Assembly (NCBI GenBank): GCA_017379255.1 | Contig: JAFNWZ010000184.1 | Coordinates: 1 to 15,001, forward strand | Origin: Akkermansia sp. | GTDB lineage: Bacteria > Verrucomicrobiota > Verrucomicrobiia > Verrucomicrobiales > Akkermansiaceae | Direction of reading: 5' to 3' | DNA length: 15,001 bases | Part shown: positions 7,344 to 14,822 of the stretch, one piece after another | How the letters are laid out: each line of letters opens with the position of its first letter | Position numbering within the stretch: the first letter of the stretch is position 1 | Made by a program: the position numbers and the translations under genes | Notes under the pieces: generated by a model | Told to the model about the DNA's origin: nothing | What the model saw: only the letters and a program-made list of their open reading frames with translations | Database searches by the model: none

Positions 7344-8380
7344 CGGCTCACATTGCGAATCAGCGCACAGGTCAGCTCAATGCAGGCCTCCAGGTCGCGG
7401 TCATCCAGAATCCCGTTGTGCGAGTGAATATAACGCACCGGCACCCCGAAAACAATAGCCGGGCAGCCATACCAATGCGGGTAACTCGCGGCGGCATCTG
7501 TGCCACCCGTGCGGCGAACGGTGGGCTGGCAGGCAATTCCCTCGCGTTCCGCCAGCTCCAGCACCGTATCAGCCAGCGCCGGGGGAGTGATGTTGGTCGG
7601 GTCGAACAAACGCACCTGCACACCCTTACCCAGCGCGCCCTGGCGGCAGATTCCGCTCTGGCCGAAGGTATCATCTGCCGGCGGGCCTTCCAGGACAATA
7701 GCGAGGTCAGGCGTCTGCTCCAGCGCGCGGGCCCCGCGGGTACCCACCTCCTCCTGCACCGTGCCGATAGCCTGCAACGTGCATTCCAGCTGCTCGCCGG
7801 CCATGCGACGCATCACCTCAATCATGCAGTAGACCCCGGCCCGGTTATCAAAGGCCTTGCCCATCCAGCGGTGGGGAATCTCCAACGGCTGGAGTGCCAC
7901 ATCCGGCGTCACGGCGCAGCCGATGCGTATACCGCAGGCTGCCACTTCCTCGGCGCAGGAAGCGCCGATATCAATAAAAAGTGATTCCGTATCCATCACC
8001 TGCTTTCTCAATCCTTCCGGCAGCAGGTGGGGAGGGCGCGTGCCAATCTGCCCGGGAATGCGGCGGCCATCACGCGTGTGCACCAGCACCCGCTGGCTGG
8101 GCAGCGTATGGTTCCACCAGCCGCCCAGCGGCACAATGAGCAGGAAACCATCCGGCGTAATCCCCTGCACCATGAACCCGATTTCATCCATGTGCGCCAG
8201 CAGCGCCACCACCGGGCCCTCTGCGTCCCCCTTCATCTGGCACACCAGGTTTCCCGCCACCGTTTCCGTTATATCGCAGCAATCCTGCAATTCGCCAGCT
8301 ATGAGCGCACGCACATCGCCCTCGAACCCGGAAACACCGGCTGCATTGCTGCAGCGTTCAAGCAAATCTCTGTTCAGCAT
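7340..8380 (-). CDS. M42 family metallo-aminopeptidase
   Basis: A 346-residue cytoplasmic M42 peptidase (glutamyl/deblocking aminopeptidase, FrvX-like; sometimes mislabelled endoglucanase). Members form large oligomers that trim peptides, and they use two metal ions. Ligands and catalytic residues can be placed: H63 and D65 in LAHMDEIGF, D178 in KAFDNRAG, E210/E211 in QEEVGTRGA, E231 in VLEGPPADD (Glu where many members have Asp), and H319 in YIHSHNG. TGGTDA (291-296) is also typical. Length is normal. It diverges from leuB across 131 bp and is followed by the acyltransferase via an ATGA overlap. The ATG at 8380 coincides with the predicted transcription start. The exact specificity cannot be told. 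Confidence 0.9.
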   Translation of the reverse strand: MLNRDLLERCSNAAGVSGFEGDVRALIAGELQDCCDITETVAGNLVCQMKGDAEGPVVALLAHMDEIGFMVQGITPDGFLLIVPLGGWWNHTLPSQRVLVHTRDGRRIPGQIGTRPPHLLPEGLRKQVMDTESLFIDIGASCAEEVAACGIRIGCAVTPDVALQPLEIPHRWMGKAFDNRAGVYCMIEVMRRMAGEQLECTLQAIGTVQEEVGTRGARALEQTPDLAIVLEGPPADDTFGQSGICRQGALGKGVQVRLFDPTNITPPALADTVLELAEREGIACQPTVRRTGGTDAAASYPHWYGCPAIVFGVPVRYIHSHNGILDDRDLEACIELTCALIRNVSR

Positions 8381-8386
8381 GCGCCT

Positions 8387-8415
8387 ACTCTACACCCAAT
8401 CTCCACCGGGGGCAA
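8387..8415 (-). promoter_or_regulatory. Probable promoter of the M42 peptidase unit, leaderless
   Basis: Minus strand: -35 TTGCCC (8415-8410), 17-base spacer, -10 TAGAGT (8392-8387), each four of six consensus bases. Only 6 nt separate the -10 from the ATG, so the predicted start is the A of the start codon. The boxes are weak individually; spacing and position support them. Confidence 0.5.
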
Positions 8416-8471
8416 GCCGAATCTGGCAACAAAGCGCAGCACGGGAAAGCATGAGCTGCCCTGATTCTCAA

Positions 8472-9606
<1,135 letters not shown>

Positions 9607-9636
9607 GACAAACAGTAGTATTCATTCCACAACTGC

Positions 9637-9665
9637 GCCCCCGCCTGCGTCTGGCAAGCGGGGGC
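9637..9665 (+). terminator. leuB terminator hairpin
   Basis: The arms GCCCCCGC (9637-9644) and GCGGGGGC (9658-9665) pair perfectly around a 13-nt loop, 31 nt after the leuB stop. A short ATTT follows directly and a run of eight T lies about 16 nt later (9682-9689). The strong GC stem makes an intrinsic terminator likely, although the U-tract is not ideally placed. Confidence 0.7.
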
Positions 9666-9764
9666 ATTTGCTGCCATATTCTTTTTTTTCTCGACATACC
9701 CGATCACTATGTGGCAGTATATAGGACGTTATCGTTTTCTTAACTATCATATCTTTTCTCACCC

Positions 9765-12281
9765 ATGAAACTCTCACATGCAACAGTGCTGTTCCTATTG
9801 GCAAGCGGCATTCTTTCAGCAGGGCAGTCAACAGACAGTGGCATATTGGGCACATTCGTCTCTAACCAGCAAACCCAGTCAGGATACACCGTTACGCTTG
9901 AACTTGAGAAGGATTTCAACGCCCCTGTTGATAATACCGGGTGGCTTAATAAGCCGATTGTAGTCAATGGGGAATCGAGCGGCGTAGTCGTAACCAGTCT
10001 CTATAAGCCTTCGCTTAGCACACAAACGCATTATTCATTCACAGTAGCCAATGTTAAAGCTGTTCATGAAGCGGTGGAAGGCACTGAAACTCCCACCTAC
10101 CTGCCTCTCATCCACGGCAAAACAAACCACACCACCAGCTTTACCGGGCTGAAGGATGTCACGTTCAGCAACAACACCTGTGCAAGCAAGACGAGCAGTA
10201 CCTCCAGCACCTGGCTGGGTGCCATCAGGCTGGATCAGGGAGCCAGCCTTTCCATAAGCGACAATACGGGCAAGGTGACGTTCTCGAACAACAAGCTTTC
10301 CGATACTGCAGGCGCCACACACGGCGGCGTTATCTACGCATCCAAGGGCTTCGACTCGCTCACACTTGATAACAACGCCGGCGGCGTTTCCATTATTGGC
10401 AATGGCATAGAAAAAACACAAACCTCCGGTGTCTGCTATGGCGGGTTCATGTACATCTCCACTTCCGGCACACCTCAAACGAATAACAATATCAGCATCT
10501 GCGGCAATAGCTCGGTTGATATCAGCAACAACTATGCCATTAGAGAAGCAACAGGAACAGGTGCCGTATACGGCGGCGCTTTTAACATAGCTGCGACATA
10601 CAGAGTGTCCCGCAGCTTAGACATTTCTCGCAATACTGGCAATGTAACCATCTCTGGGAATATAGGAAGAGTTTTAACAGGTTCAAATGGTGCGCAAGGC
10701 GGCTTCCTGAAATCCTCTTACTATGGGTTCAGTATTGACGGAAACGAAGGTAAAGTAACTCTTTCCAAAAACGCGGTAGAAGCAGCGGGAGCCGTCAGAG
10801 GTGGCGCAGCCGTTGTTGACTACGCAGATATTTCCTTATTCGGCAACCTGAGCGGCATAGAAATATCCGGCAACTATGCCTATTCTTTAACAGGAAATGC
10901 CGAAGGTGGTGCTTTCAATAATGACAGCAACATTAACATCTCTCAAAATAAGGGCGAGGTAGTCTTTACCGGCAACTATGTACAGTCGGACAAAACATCC
11001 AACAATATGTCCGCGCGGGGTGGAGCTATCTATTTCGATGGAGATCGCATCACTCTTAACAACAACGACAATCTCACCTTCACCAACAACTATGCAGCCT
11101 CCGCACAGGCTGGCAATACTGGGGTCGAAGGCGGCGCCATCTATATTGATGGTGGAGCCTTGGAGATTGCAGGCAATGGGGATGTAGAATTCTCCGGCAA
11201 TTATACTCGCAAGGGAGACCGGTTCGTACTCAACGCTATCCACCAGGAGGGTAGCACAAAGCAGGAGATTATCCTTGCCGCCAAAACCGGCCACAGCATC
11301 GCGTTCTATGATAGTTTTACTGCCACGAACTGCAGCGAACTGCAGCTGAATAGCTCATATCTGGATGCTGATGGTAATAAAACTGCTGCTACTGGTACCA
11401 TTGTTTTCTCTGGCTCCCGCACAGAAGAGCTTCTGAAAGCCGCCAAGGTGGCTGCTGCAGCCAAGGAGGGCACAGTCCTCAACAATCCTAGTGTTAACCT
11501 CGATGAGCTCACCGAATCCCGCACCAGCAATATTGATGCAAAAATCAAGCTTCATAATGGCACCCTGCGCGTAGAGGACGGTGCCGTCCTCCAGAGCCAG
11601 GGGATTGATGTCCAGCCAGGAGCAACCGTTCAGGTAGCAAACGGCGCACGGATGGCGTTCGCCAATGAGATAGACCTGAGCGCCAATCTCCACCAGGCGG
11701 GCACATTCAGCAACATCCTCATCGAGAATGGCAACATTACAGGCAATGGAGAAGGCGCAGCATTGTCCGACCTCTGGATACAGGGGTACAACGCTACACA
11801 TGAGATTTCCAACATCACGATGTCGAATGTTCACTTCAGCGCCGAGCTGACAACACTCAACCTGACCCATGTGAGCTTCGACAACGCCAGCTATTTCTCC
11901 GTGGGCGAAACCGGCACCATCGTACTCAATGATGCAACCGTCCGATTCTCCCTGGATGCACTGGCTCCCGGCAGCGGCGTGTTTACAGCCGATCTCTCCG
12001 ACCTGTTCCACTGCACAACCAAGGGCCAGCTGGAACTGGATATCGACACGCAGAAGCTGGCAAGTCTCGGCTATTCCGGCATTTCTGTCCAATTCAGTGA
12101 GGAGGTCACCGCTTCAGATGATTTCTCCATCATGATTGATGAGGTGGTCTACAGCTACGATGGAACAACAGACCAGAACGGCGCACCCAATATCAACATC
12201 ACCCTGGTACCGGAGCCTGCCACCACCACACTCAGCCTCTTGGCACTGACTGCCCTTGCAGCCCGCCGCAGAAGGCATTAA
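9765..12281 (+). CDS. Pmp-like beta-helix surface protein with PEP-CTERM anchor
   Basis: An 838-residue exported protein. Residues 1-~20 are a signal peptide (MKLSHATVLFLLASGILSAG). Residues ~130-490 hold chlamydial-Pmp-type repeats. Eight GG-x-x-type motifs begin near 187, 226, 270, 312, 346, 381, 419 and 456 (spacing 34-44), alternating with FxxN or IxGN motifs (FSNN 134 and 173, FTGN 401, FTNN 439, FSGN 476). This predicts a right-handed beta-helix passenger. Residues ~500-520 (ILAAKTGHSIAFYDSF) resemble the segment after the repeats in Pmps. There is no C-terminal autotransporter barrel: residues 815-838 are a PEP-CTERM tail, with VPEP, a hydrophobic helix and RRRR. It is presumably processed by an exosortase-type enzyme and displayed on the surface. 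AT-richer than neighbours; no clear promoter; a lone transcript. Confidence 0.85.
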   Translation: MKLSHATVLFLLASGILSAGQSTDSGILGTFVSNQQTQSGYTVTLELEKDFNAPVDNTGWLNKPIVVNGESSGVVVTSLYKPSLSTQTHYSFTVANVKAVHEAVEGTETPTYLPLIHGKTNHTTSFTGLKDVTFSNNTCASKTSSTSSTWLGAIRLDQGASLSISDNTGKVTFSNNKLSDTAGATHGGVIYASKGFDSLTLDNNAGGVSIIGNGIEKTQTSGVCYGGFMYISTSGTPQTNNNISICGNSSVDISNNYAIREATGTGAVYGGAFNIAATYRVSRSLDISRNTGNVTISGNIGRVLTGSNGAQGGFLKSSYYGFSIDGNEGKVTLSKNAVEAAGAVRGGAAVVDYADISLFGNLSGIEISGNYAYSLTGNAEGGAFNNDSNINISQNKGEVVFTGNYVQSDKTSNNMSARGGAIYFDGDRITLNNNDNLTFTNNYAASAQAGNTGVEGGAIYIDGGALEIAGNGDVEFSGNYTRKGDRFVLNAIHQEGSTKQEIILAAKTGHSIAFYDSFTATNCSELQLNSSYLDADGNKTAATGTIVFSGSRTEELLKAAKVAAAAKEGTVLNNPSVNLDELTESRTSNIDAKIKLHNGTLRVEDGAVLQSQGIDVQPGATVQVANGARMAFANEIDLSANLHQAGTFSNILIENGNITGNGEGAALSDLWIQGYNATHEISNITMSNVHFSAELTTLNLTHVSFDNASYFSVGETGTIVLNDATVRFSLDALAPGSGVFTADLSDLFHCTTKGQLELDIDTQKLASLGYSGISVQFSEEVTASDDFSIMIDEVVYSYDGTTDQNGAPNINITLVPEPATTTLSLLALTALAARRRRH

Positions 12282-12335
12282 GATATTTTTCAGACCAATT
12301 TAAGAAATAATTTTTCAATTTTTTGCAGATTTTTC

Positions 12336-12350
12336 TTGTAATTATTCTAA
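12336..12350 (+). promoter_or_regulatory. PerR-like operator over the rubrerythrin promoter
   Basis: TTGTAATTATTCTAA matches 13 of 15 positions of the PerR box TTATAATTATTATAA. It covers the -35 box and most of the spacer of the rubrerythrin promoter, so a bound repressor would block transcription. Rubrerythrin is a known PerR target in several bacteria. The flank is AT-rich, so a chance match is possible. Confidence 0.45.
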
Positions 12351-12363
12351 AATAGATTATACT
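12336..12363 (+). promoter_or_regulatory. Rubrerythrin promoter, leaderless
   Basis: -35 TTGTAA (12336-12341), 16-base spacer, -10 TATACT (12358-12363). The -10 ends 6 nt before the ATG, so the predicted start (12370) is the A of the start codon itself. Confidence 0.65.
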
Positions 12364-12369
12364 ACGGCC

Positions 12370-12912
12370 ATGACAACGATTGACAACCTCAAGACCGCCA
12401 TTACCGGCGAAAGTACCGCAAGCGCCAAGTACGCAGCTTATGCCACCCGCGCCGCCCAGGAGGGCTACCCGCTCATCGAAAAACTCTTCGCCGCAGCCAG
12501 CCGCGCCGAGCGCATCCACGCCACCAACCACAACAAGGTGCTGGTGAAGCTGGGCGAGCAGCCCATCGATATTGAAATGCACATCGAGGTGGGCAACACC
12601 ATCGAGAACCTGAAGGCCGCCATTGCCGGTGAGACCTACGAGTTCACCGACATGTACCCGCCCATGATTGCCCAGGCTCAGGAAGAAGGCATTTCCGATG
12701 CCGTGCGCAGCTTCACCTGGGCCAACGAGGCCGAAAAGGAACATGCCGACCTGTACAGCAAGGCACTTGCCCAGCTGGAAGCCGGTGAAAAGCTCGACCT
12801 GCCCGCCAAGTACTATGTATGCCCGCTCTGCGGCGACACCTTTGCCGAAGGCACCGAGCCGGAACGCTGCCCGCTCTGCAACTTCCCCAAGGCTAAGTAC
12901 ATCGAAATCTAA
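12370..12912 (+). CDS. rbr: Rubrerythrin (peroxide reductase)
   Basis: Rubrerythrin reduces hydrogen peroxide in the cytoplasm of anaerobes using a di-iron site and a rubredoxin-like centre. The 180-residue protein has the two-part layout. The ferritin-like domain (1-~145) has ligands readable as E14 (GEST), E47 and H50 (AERIHA), E88 and E91 (GETYEF), and E122/H125 (EAEKEHADLY). The C-terminal domain has the FeS4 cysteines C151, C154, C167 and C170 (CPLCGDTF, CPLCNFP). Length is typical. It has its own promoter with a PerR-like box and is followed by a 12-bp hairpin terminator. It suggests an anaerobic or microaerophilic host. There is no Shine-Dalgarno; the start is GGCCATG. Confidence 0.95.
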   Translation: MTTIDNLKTAITGESTASAKYAAYATRAAQEGYPLIEKLFAAASRAERIHATNHNKVLVKLGEQPIDIEMHIEVGNTIENLKAAIAGETYEFTDMYPPMIAQAQEEGISDAVRSFTWANEAEKEHADLYSKALAQLEAGEKLDLPAKYYVCPLCGDTFAEGTEPERCPLCNFPKAKYIEI

Positions 12913-12938
12913 ACGCAGGTCTTACAGACTCTCATCTC

Positions 12939-12969
12939 ACACGCATGGGTGCAAACCCATGCGTGTTTT
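12939..12969 (+). terminator. Rubrerythrin terminator, GCAA-loop hairpin 1
   Basis: The arms ACACGCATGGGT (12939-12950) and ACCCATGCGTGT (12955-12966) pair perfectly around a GCAA tetraloop, followed by TTTTCACTC. A very stable intrinsic terminator 26 nt after the rubrerythrin stop, and the first of three hairpins in a row with the same loop and tail. Confidence 0.85.
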
Positions 12970-12973
12970 CACT

Positions 12974-12993
12974 CGCGCTGCAAGGCGCGTTTT
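12974..12993 (+). terminator. GCAA-loop hairpin 2
   Basis: The arms CGCGCT (12974-12979) and GGCGCG (12984-12989) pair (the loop-closing pair is T-G) around GCAA, followed by TTTTCACTC. Same design as hairpin 1 with an unrelated stem sequence. Confidence 0.6.
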
Positions 12994-12996
12994 CAC

Positions 12997-13113
12997 TCTT
13001 CACTCACACCGCAAGGTGTGTTTTCACTCTTCACTTTCCTCTTAGTGAAAACTCGCGCTGTGCGCTCGCGTGAAAAGTGAAAGGTGAAAACATGCGCTTA
13101 CGCACATGTGAGA
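12997..13113. repeat. 117-bp palindromic repeat, copy 1
   Basis: Identical to 13518-13634 except two C-to-T differences (13039 and 13095 against 13560 and 13616). Left end: plus-strand hairpin CACACC-GCAA-GGTGTG (13005-13020) followed by TTTTCACTC. Right end: on the minus strand, hairpin ACATGTGC-GTAA-GCGCATGT (13109-13090) followed by TTTTCACC. Between them lie inverted TTCACTTT / AAAGTGAA words and a GCGC-rich centre, so the whole unit is roughly palindromic. The two end hairpins would each stop transcription entering the repeat. Here it lies between rubrerythrin and the four-helix-bundle gene. Confidence 0.95.
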
Positions 13114-13133
13114 AGATATACCCCACTTGAGTA

Positions 13134-13162
13134 TCGACAAAATATGCCAGCTTCTATATAAT
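13134..13162 (+). promoter_or_regulatory. Promoter of the four-helix-bundle gene, leaderless
   Basis: -35 TCGACA (13134-13139, five of six), 17-base spacer, perfect -10 TATAAT (13157-13162). The -10 ends 8 nt before the ATG at 13171, so the predicted start near 13169 leaves about 2 nt of leader. It lies inside the 57-bp unique stretch between repeat copy 1 and the gene, so the gene carries its own promoter. Confidence 0.8.
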
Positions 13163-13170
13163 CAAGCATC

Positions 13171-13515
13171 ATGACAGAAGGCCAACTCATGACGGAATCA
13201 ATGAAATTTGCCATTGCTACCGTGCTTACACTCGATACAGTCGAAAAGCGGGGAGTTCTTAAAAACCAACTACTCCGCTCCGCCACAAGTATCGGTGCCA
13301 ATATCCGCGAAGCTCAATACGCCAGCAGCCGGGCTGATTTCATCGCAAAATTACAAATTGCCCTCAAAGAAAGCAATGAAAGTGAATACTGGCTGGAATT
13401 AATGGACAAAACACAGTCCTTGGAACACGATAAATCAGAAAGACTGATAAAAGAATGTCGGAGAATCCGATTTATGCTGATTAGTTCGATTAACACGGCA
13501 AAAAAGAACGCATAG
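13171..13515 (+). CDS. Four-helix-bundle protein (23S rRNA intervening-sequence protein family)
   Basis: A 114-residue protein of the IVS/S23 four-helix-bundle family (TIGR02436/PF05635 type). The hallmark core runs from QLLRSATSIGANIREA (33-48) through SRADFIAKLQIALKESNESEYWLELM (53-78); the rest is amphipathic helix. Family members were first seen in insertions within 23S rRNA of some bacteria and are related to Avd of diversity-generating retroelements; the role of stand-alone members is unknown. There is no rRNA or reverse transcriptase nearby. The gene is much AT-richer than its neighbours, has its own promoter, and lies between two 117-bp repeats, the second starting 2 nt after the stop. 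This points to acquisition as a small cassette. ATG 13171 is chosen from the promoter position; ATG 13189 is an alternative. Confidence 0.9.
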   Translation: MTEGQLMTESMKFAIATVLTLDTVEKRGVLKNQLLRSATSIGANIREAQYASSRADFIAKLQIALKESNESEYWLELMDKTQSLEHDKSERLIKECRRIRFMLISSINTAKKNA

Positions 13516-13517
13516 CT

Positions 13518-13634
13518 TCTTCACTCACACCGCAAGGTGTGTTTTCACTCTTCACTTTCTTCTTAGTGAAAACTCGCGCTGTGCGCTCGCGTGAAAAGTG
13601 AAAGGTGAAAACATGTGCTTACGCACATGTGAGA
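13518..13634. repeat. 117-bp palindromic repeat, copy 2
   Basis: The second copy, 521 bp downstream of the first in the same orientation, 115 of 117 bases identical. The plus-strand hairpin CACACC-GCAA-GGTGTG (13526-13541) with its TTTTCACTC tail should terminate the four-helix-bundle gene. The minus-strand hairpin at the other end should terminate folC. Here the right-end stem ACATGTGC/GCACATGT is perfect, whereas copy 1 has one G-U pair. Confidence 0.95.
13608..13630 (-). terminator. folC terminator, GTAA-loop hairpin
   Basis: Minus strand: ACATGTGC (13630-13623), loop GTAA, GCACATGT (13618-13611), followed by TTTTCACC. It begins 11 nt after the folC stop. It is part of repeat copy 2 and mirrors the plus-strand GCAA hairpin at the other end, so the repeat acts as a two-way terminator between convergent genes. 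Confidence 0.75.
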
Positions 13635-13641
13635 TGAGTGA

Positions 13642-14814
13642 TTACTGCATCGTGACGCGATAATCAGCTCTGCGGAGAATGGACTTCGCCTCACCGAGAA
13701 GGAAGAATGAGCCGCAGATAAGCGTGCCCGCAGGCATATCAACCAGGCATTCTGCCAGCGTGGCAGGCGTGGAAACAGGCGCGGCAGATGCCGCCTGTAC
13801 CTTGGCAGCCATCTCCGCAGGGGAGAGGATACGTGGGGACTGCACCGGGGGCAGCACCCATTCTCCCACAATGGGGGAAAGCAGATCCAGCACCTCATCC
13901 AGCGCCTTGTCTGCCGAACCGGCATAGATACAGCGCGCCTTCTGCCCGCCGAATGCCTCCCGCCAGGTGCGGGTGAGCACATGCATGGCGTGCGGATTAT
14001 GCGCACCGTCCATGATAACGCCGGGCTGTACCTCCTCGAAACGCCCTGGCCAACGCACCTCGGCCAACCCGCGGGCTTCCTCCTCTGCACTGCACAGGAA
14101 ATGCGGCAGAGCACGCAGAGCCGCCAGCGCAAGCGCCGCATTGCGCCGCTGGTGCACCCCTTTGAGCCCCAGCGGCTGGTCGCATTCGCCCGTAATCACG
14201 CGGCAATAAGTATCCATACGCCGGGCAGCCTCTTGAATAGCCCGCATCGACTCCGGTTCCTGCGGAGCGGAAACCGCAGGACGATGCCAGGAAAGAATAG
14301 CAGCCTTTTCGCCCGCCACCTCGTATAGCGTCCCGCCCAGGTACTGCGTGTGGTCAAGTCCGATGGGGGTGAGCACCGCCACATCCTTGGGAACGGCATT
14401 CGTGGCATCCAGACGGCCGCCCATGCCGGTTTCCAGCACAATAAGCTCCACCTCCTGCTCAGCAAACCAGAGCATCGCCACCGCCAGCACCAGTTCAAAA
14501 AAGGTCGGGCACGGCTCCCAGTCCTGCACCACCTCGCGCACCTTACCAATGAGGCGGGCGGCATCCGCATCCGGGATATTCACCCCGTTCACACGGATAC
14601 GCTCGCCAAATTCCACCAGGTGAGGCGACGTGAACAAGCCGGTCTTGTACCCGGCTGCGCGCGCCACACTTTCGCAGAACGCGCAGGTGCTGCCCTTGCC
14701 ATTCGTACCCGCCACATGAATCACCTGTGCGCGGGGATGCAACACCCCGCAGGCGGAGAGCAGGCGCGTCACCCCCTCCAGCCCCAGCTTGATGCCGAAT
14801 GCCTGGGTGGAATA
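13642..14814 (-). CDS. folC: Folylpolyglutamate / dihydrofolate synthase, 5' end lost at a junction
   Basis: FolC adds glutamates to folates and, in bifunctional forms, makes dihydrofolate from dihydropteroate. About 390 residues are present. They run from YSTQAFGIKLGLEGV, the usual region just before the P-loop, through HVAGTNGKGST (ATP binding), TSPHLVEFGERIRVNG, VLETGMGGRLDATN, IGLDHTQYLG and MDGAHNPHAM to the C-terminal Mur-ligase domain. The stop is TAA at 13644. The frame stays open to an ATG at 14916, but the 34 codons upstream of YSTQ are unlike FolC and are antisense to a TrmB-like fragment. The true first ~10-15 residues (normally ending in a Trp-Leu-Tyr-like motif) are therefore missing from this window. 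Terminated by the hairpin in repeat copy 2. Confidence 0.9.
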   Translation of the reverse strand, partial: YSTQAFGIKLGLEGVTRLLSACGVLHPRAQVIHVAGTNGKGSTCAFCESVARAAGYKTGLFTSPHLVEFGERIRVNGVNIPDADAARLIGKVREVVQDWEPCPTFFELVLAVAMLWFAEQEVELIVLETGMGGRLDATNAVPKDVAVLTPIGLDHTQYLGGTLYEVAGEKAAILSWHRPAVSAPQEPESMRAIQEAARRMDTYCRVITGECDQPLGLKGVHQRRNAALALAALRALPHFLCSAEEEARGLAEVRWPGRFEEVQPGVIMDGAHNPHAMHVLTRTWREAFGGQKARCIYAGSADKALDEVLDLLSPIVGEWVLPPVQSPRILSPAEMAAKVQAASAAPVSTPATLAECLVDMPAGTLICGSFFLLGEAKSILRRADYRVTMQ

Positions 14815-14822
14815 TACCCTGT
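14807..14822. other. Probable chimeric junction
   Basis: FolC similarity on the minus strand stops, and TrmB similarity on the plus strand starts, within these bases. Neither gene keeps the part that should lie across the junction. The sequence around GGAATATACC could belong to either side. This fits an artificial join or an abrupt recombination. Confidence 0.65.

Noticed and set aside
9691..9750. Promoter for the surface-protein gene (TCGACA 9691, TATATA 9718, TATCAT 9745)
   Set aside because: TCGACA to TATATA is 21 bases apart, and TATCAT has no fair -35 at 17 bases. None is good enough to annotate.
12282..12335. Terminator after the surface-protein gene
   Set aside because: AT-rich with T-runs, but only short chance inverted words (AATAATT/AATTATT, 12306 and 12340); no convincing stem.
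13171..13515. Diversity-generating retroelement accessory gene (avd)
   Set aside because: The protein family is related, but there is no reverse transcriptase, template repeat or variable repeat in the window, and the TSIGANI core fits the stand-alone family better.
13171..13515. Intervening sequence inside a 23S rRNA gene
   Set aside because: Flanks are rubrerythrin and folC, with no rRNA sequence on either side.
12997..13634. CRISPR-like array
   Set aside because: Only two repeats, far longer than CRISPR repeats, separated by a coding gene; no short spacers and no cas genes.
12997..13634. Integron attC-type cassette
   Set aside because: The repeat ends show no recognisable attC core sites (RYYYAAC/GTTRRRY) and no integrase is present.
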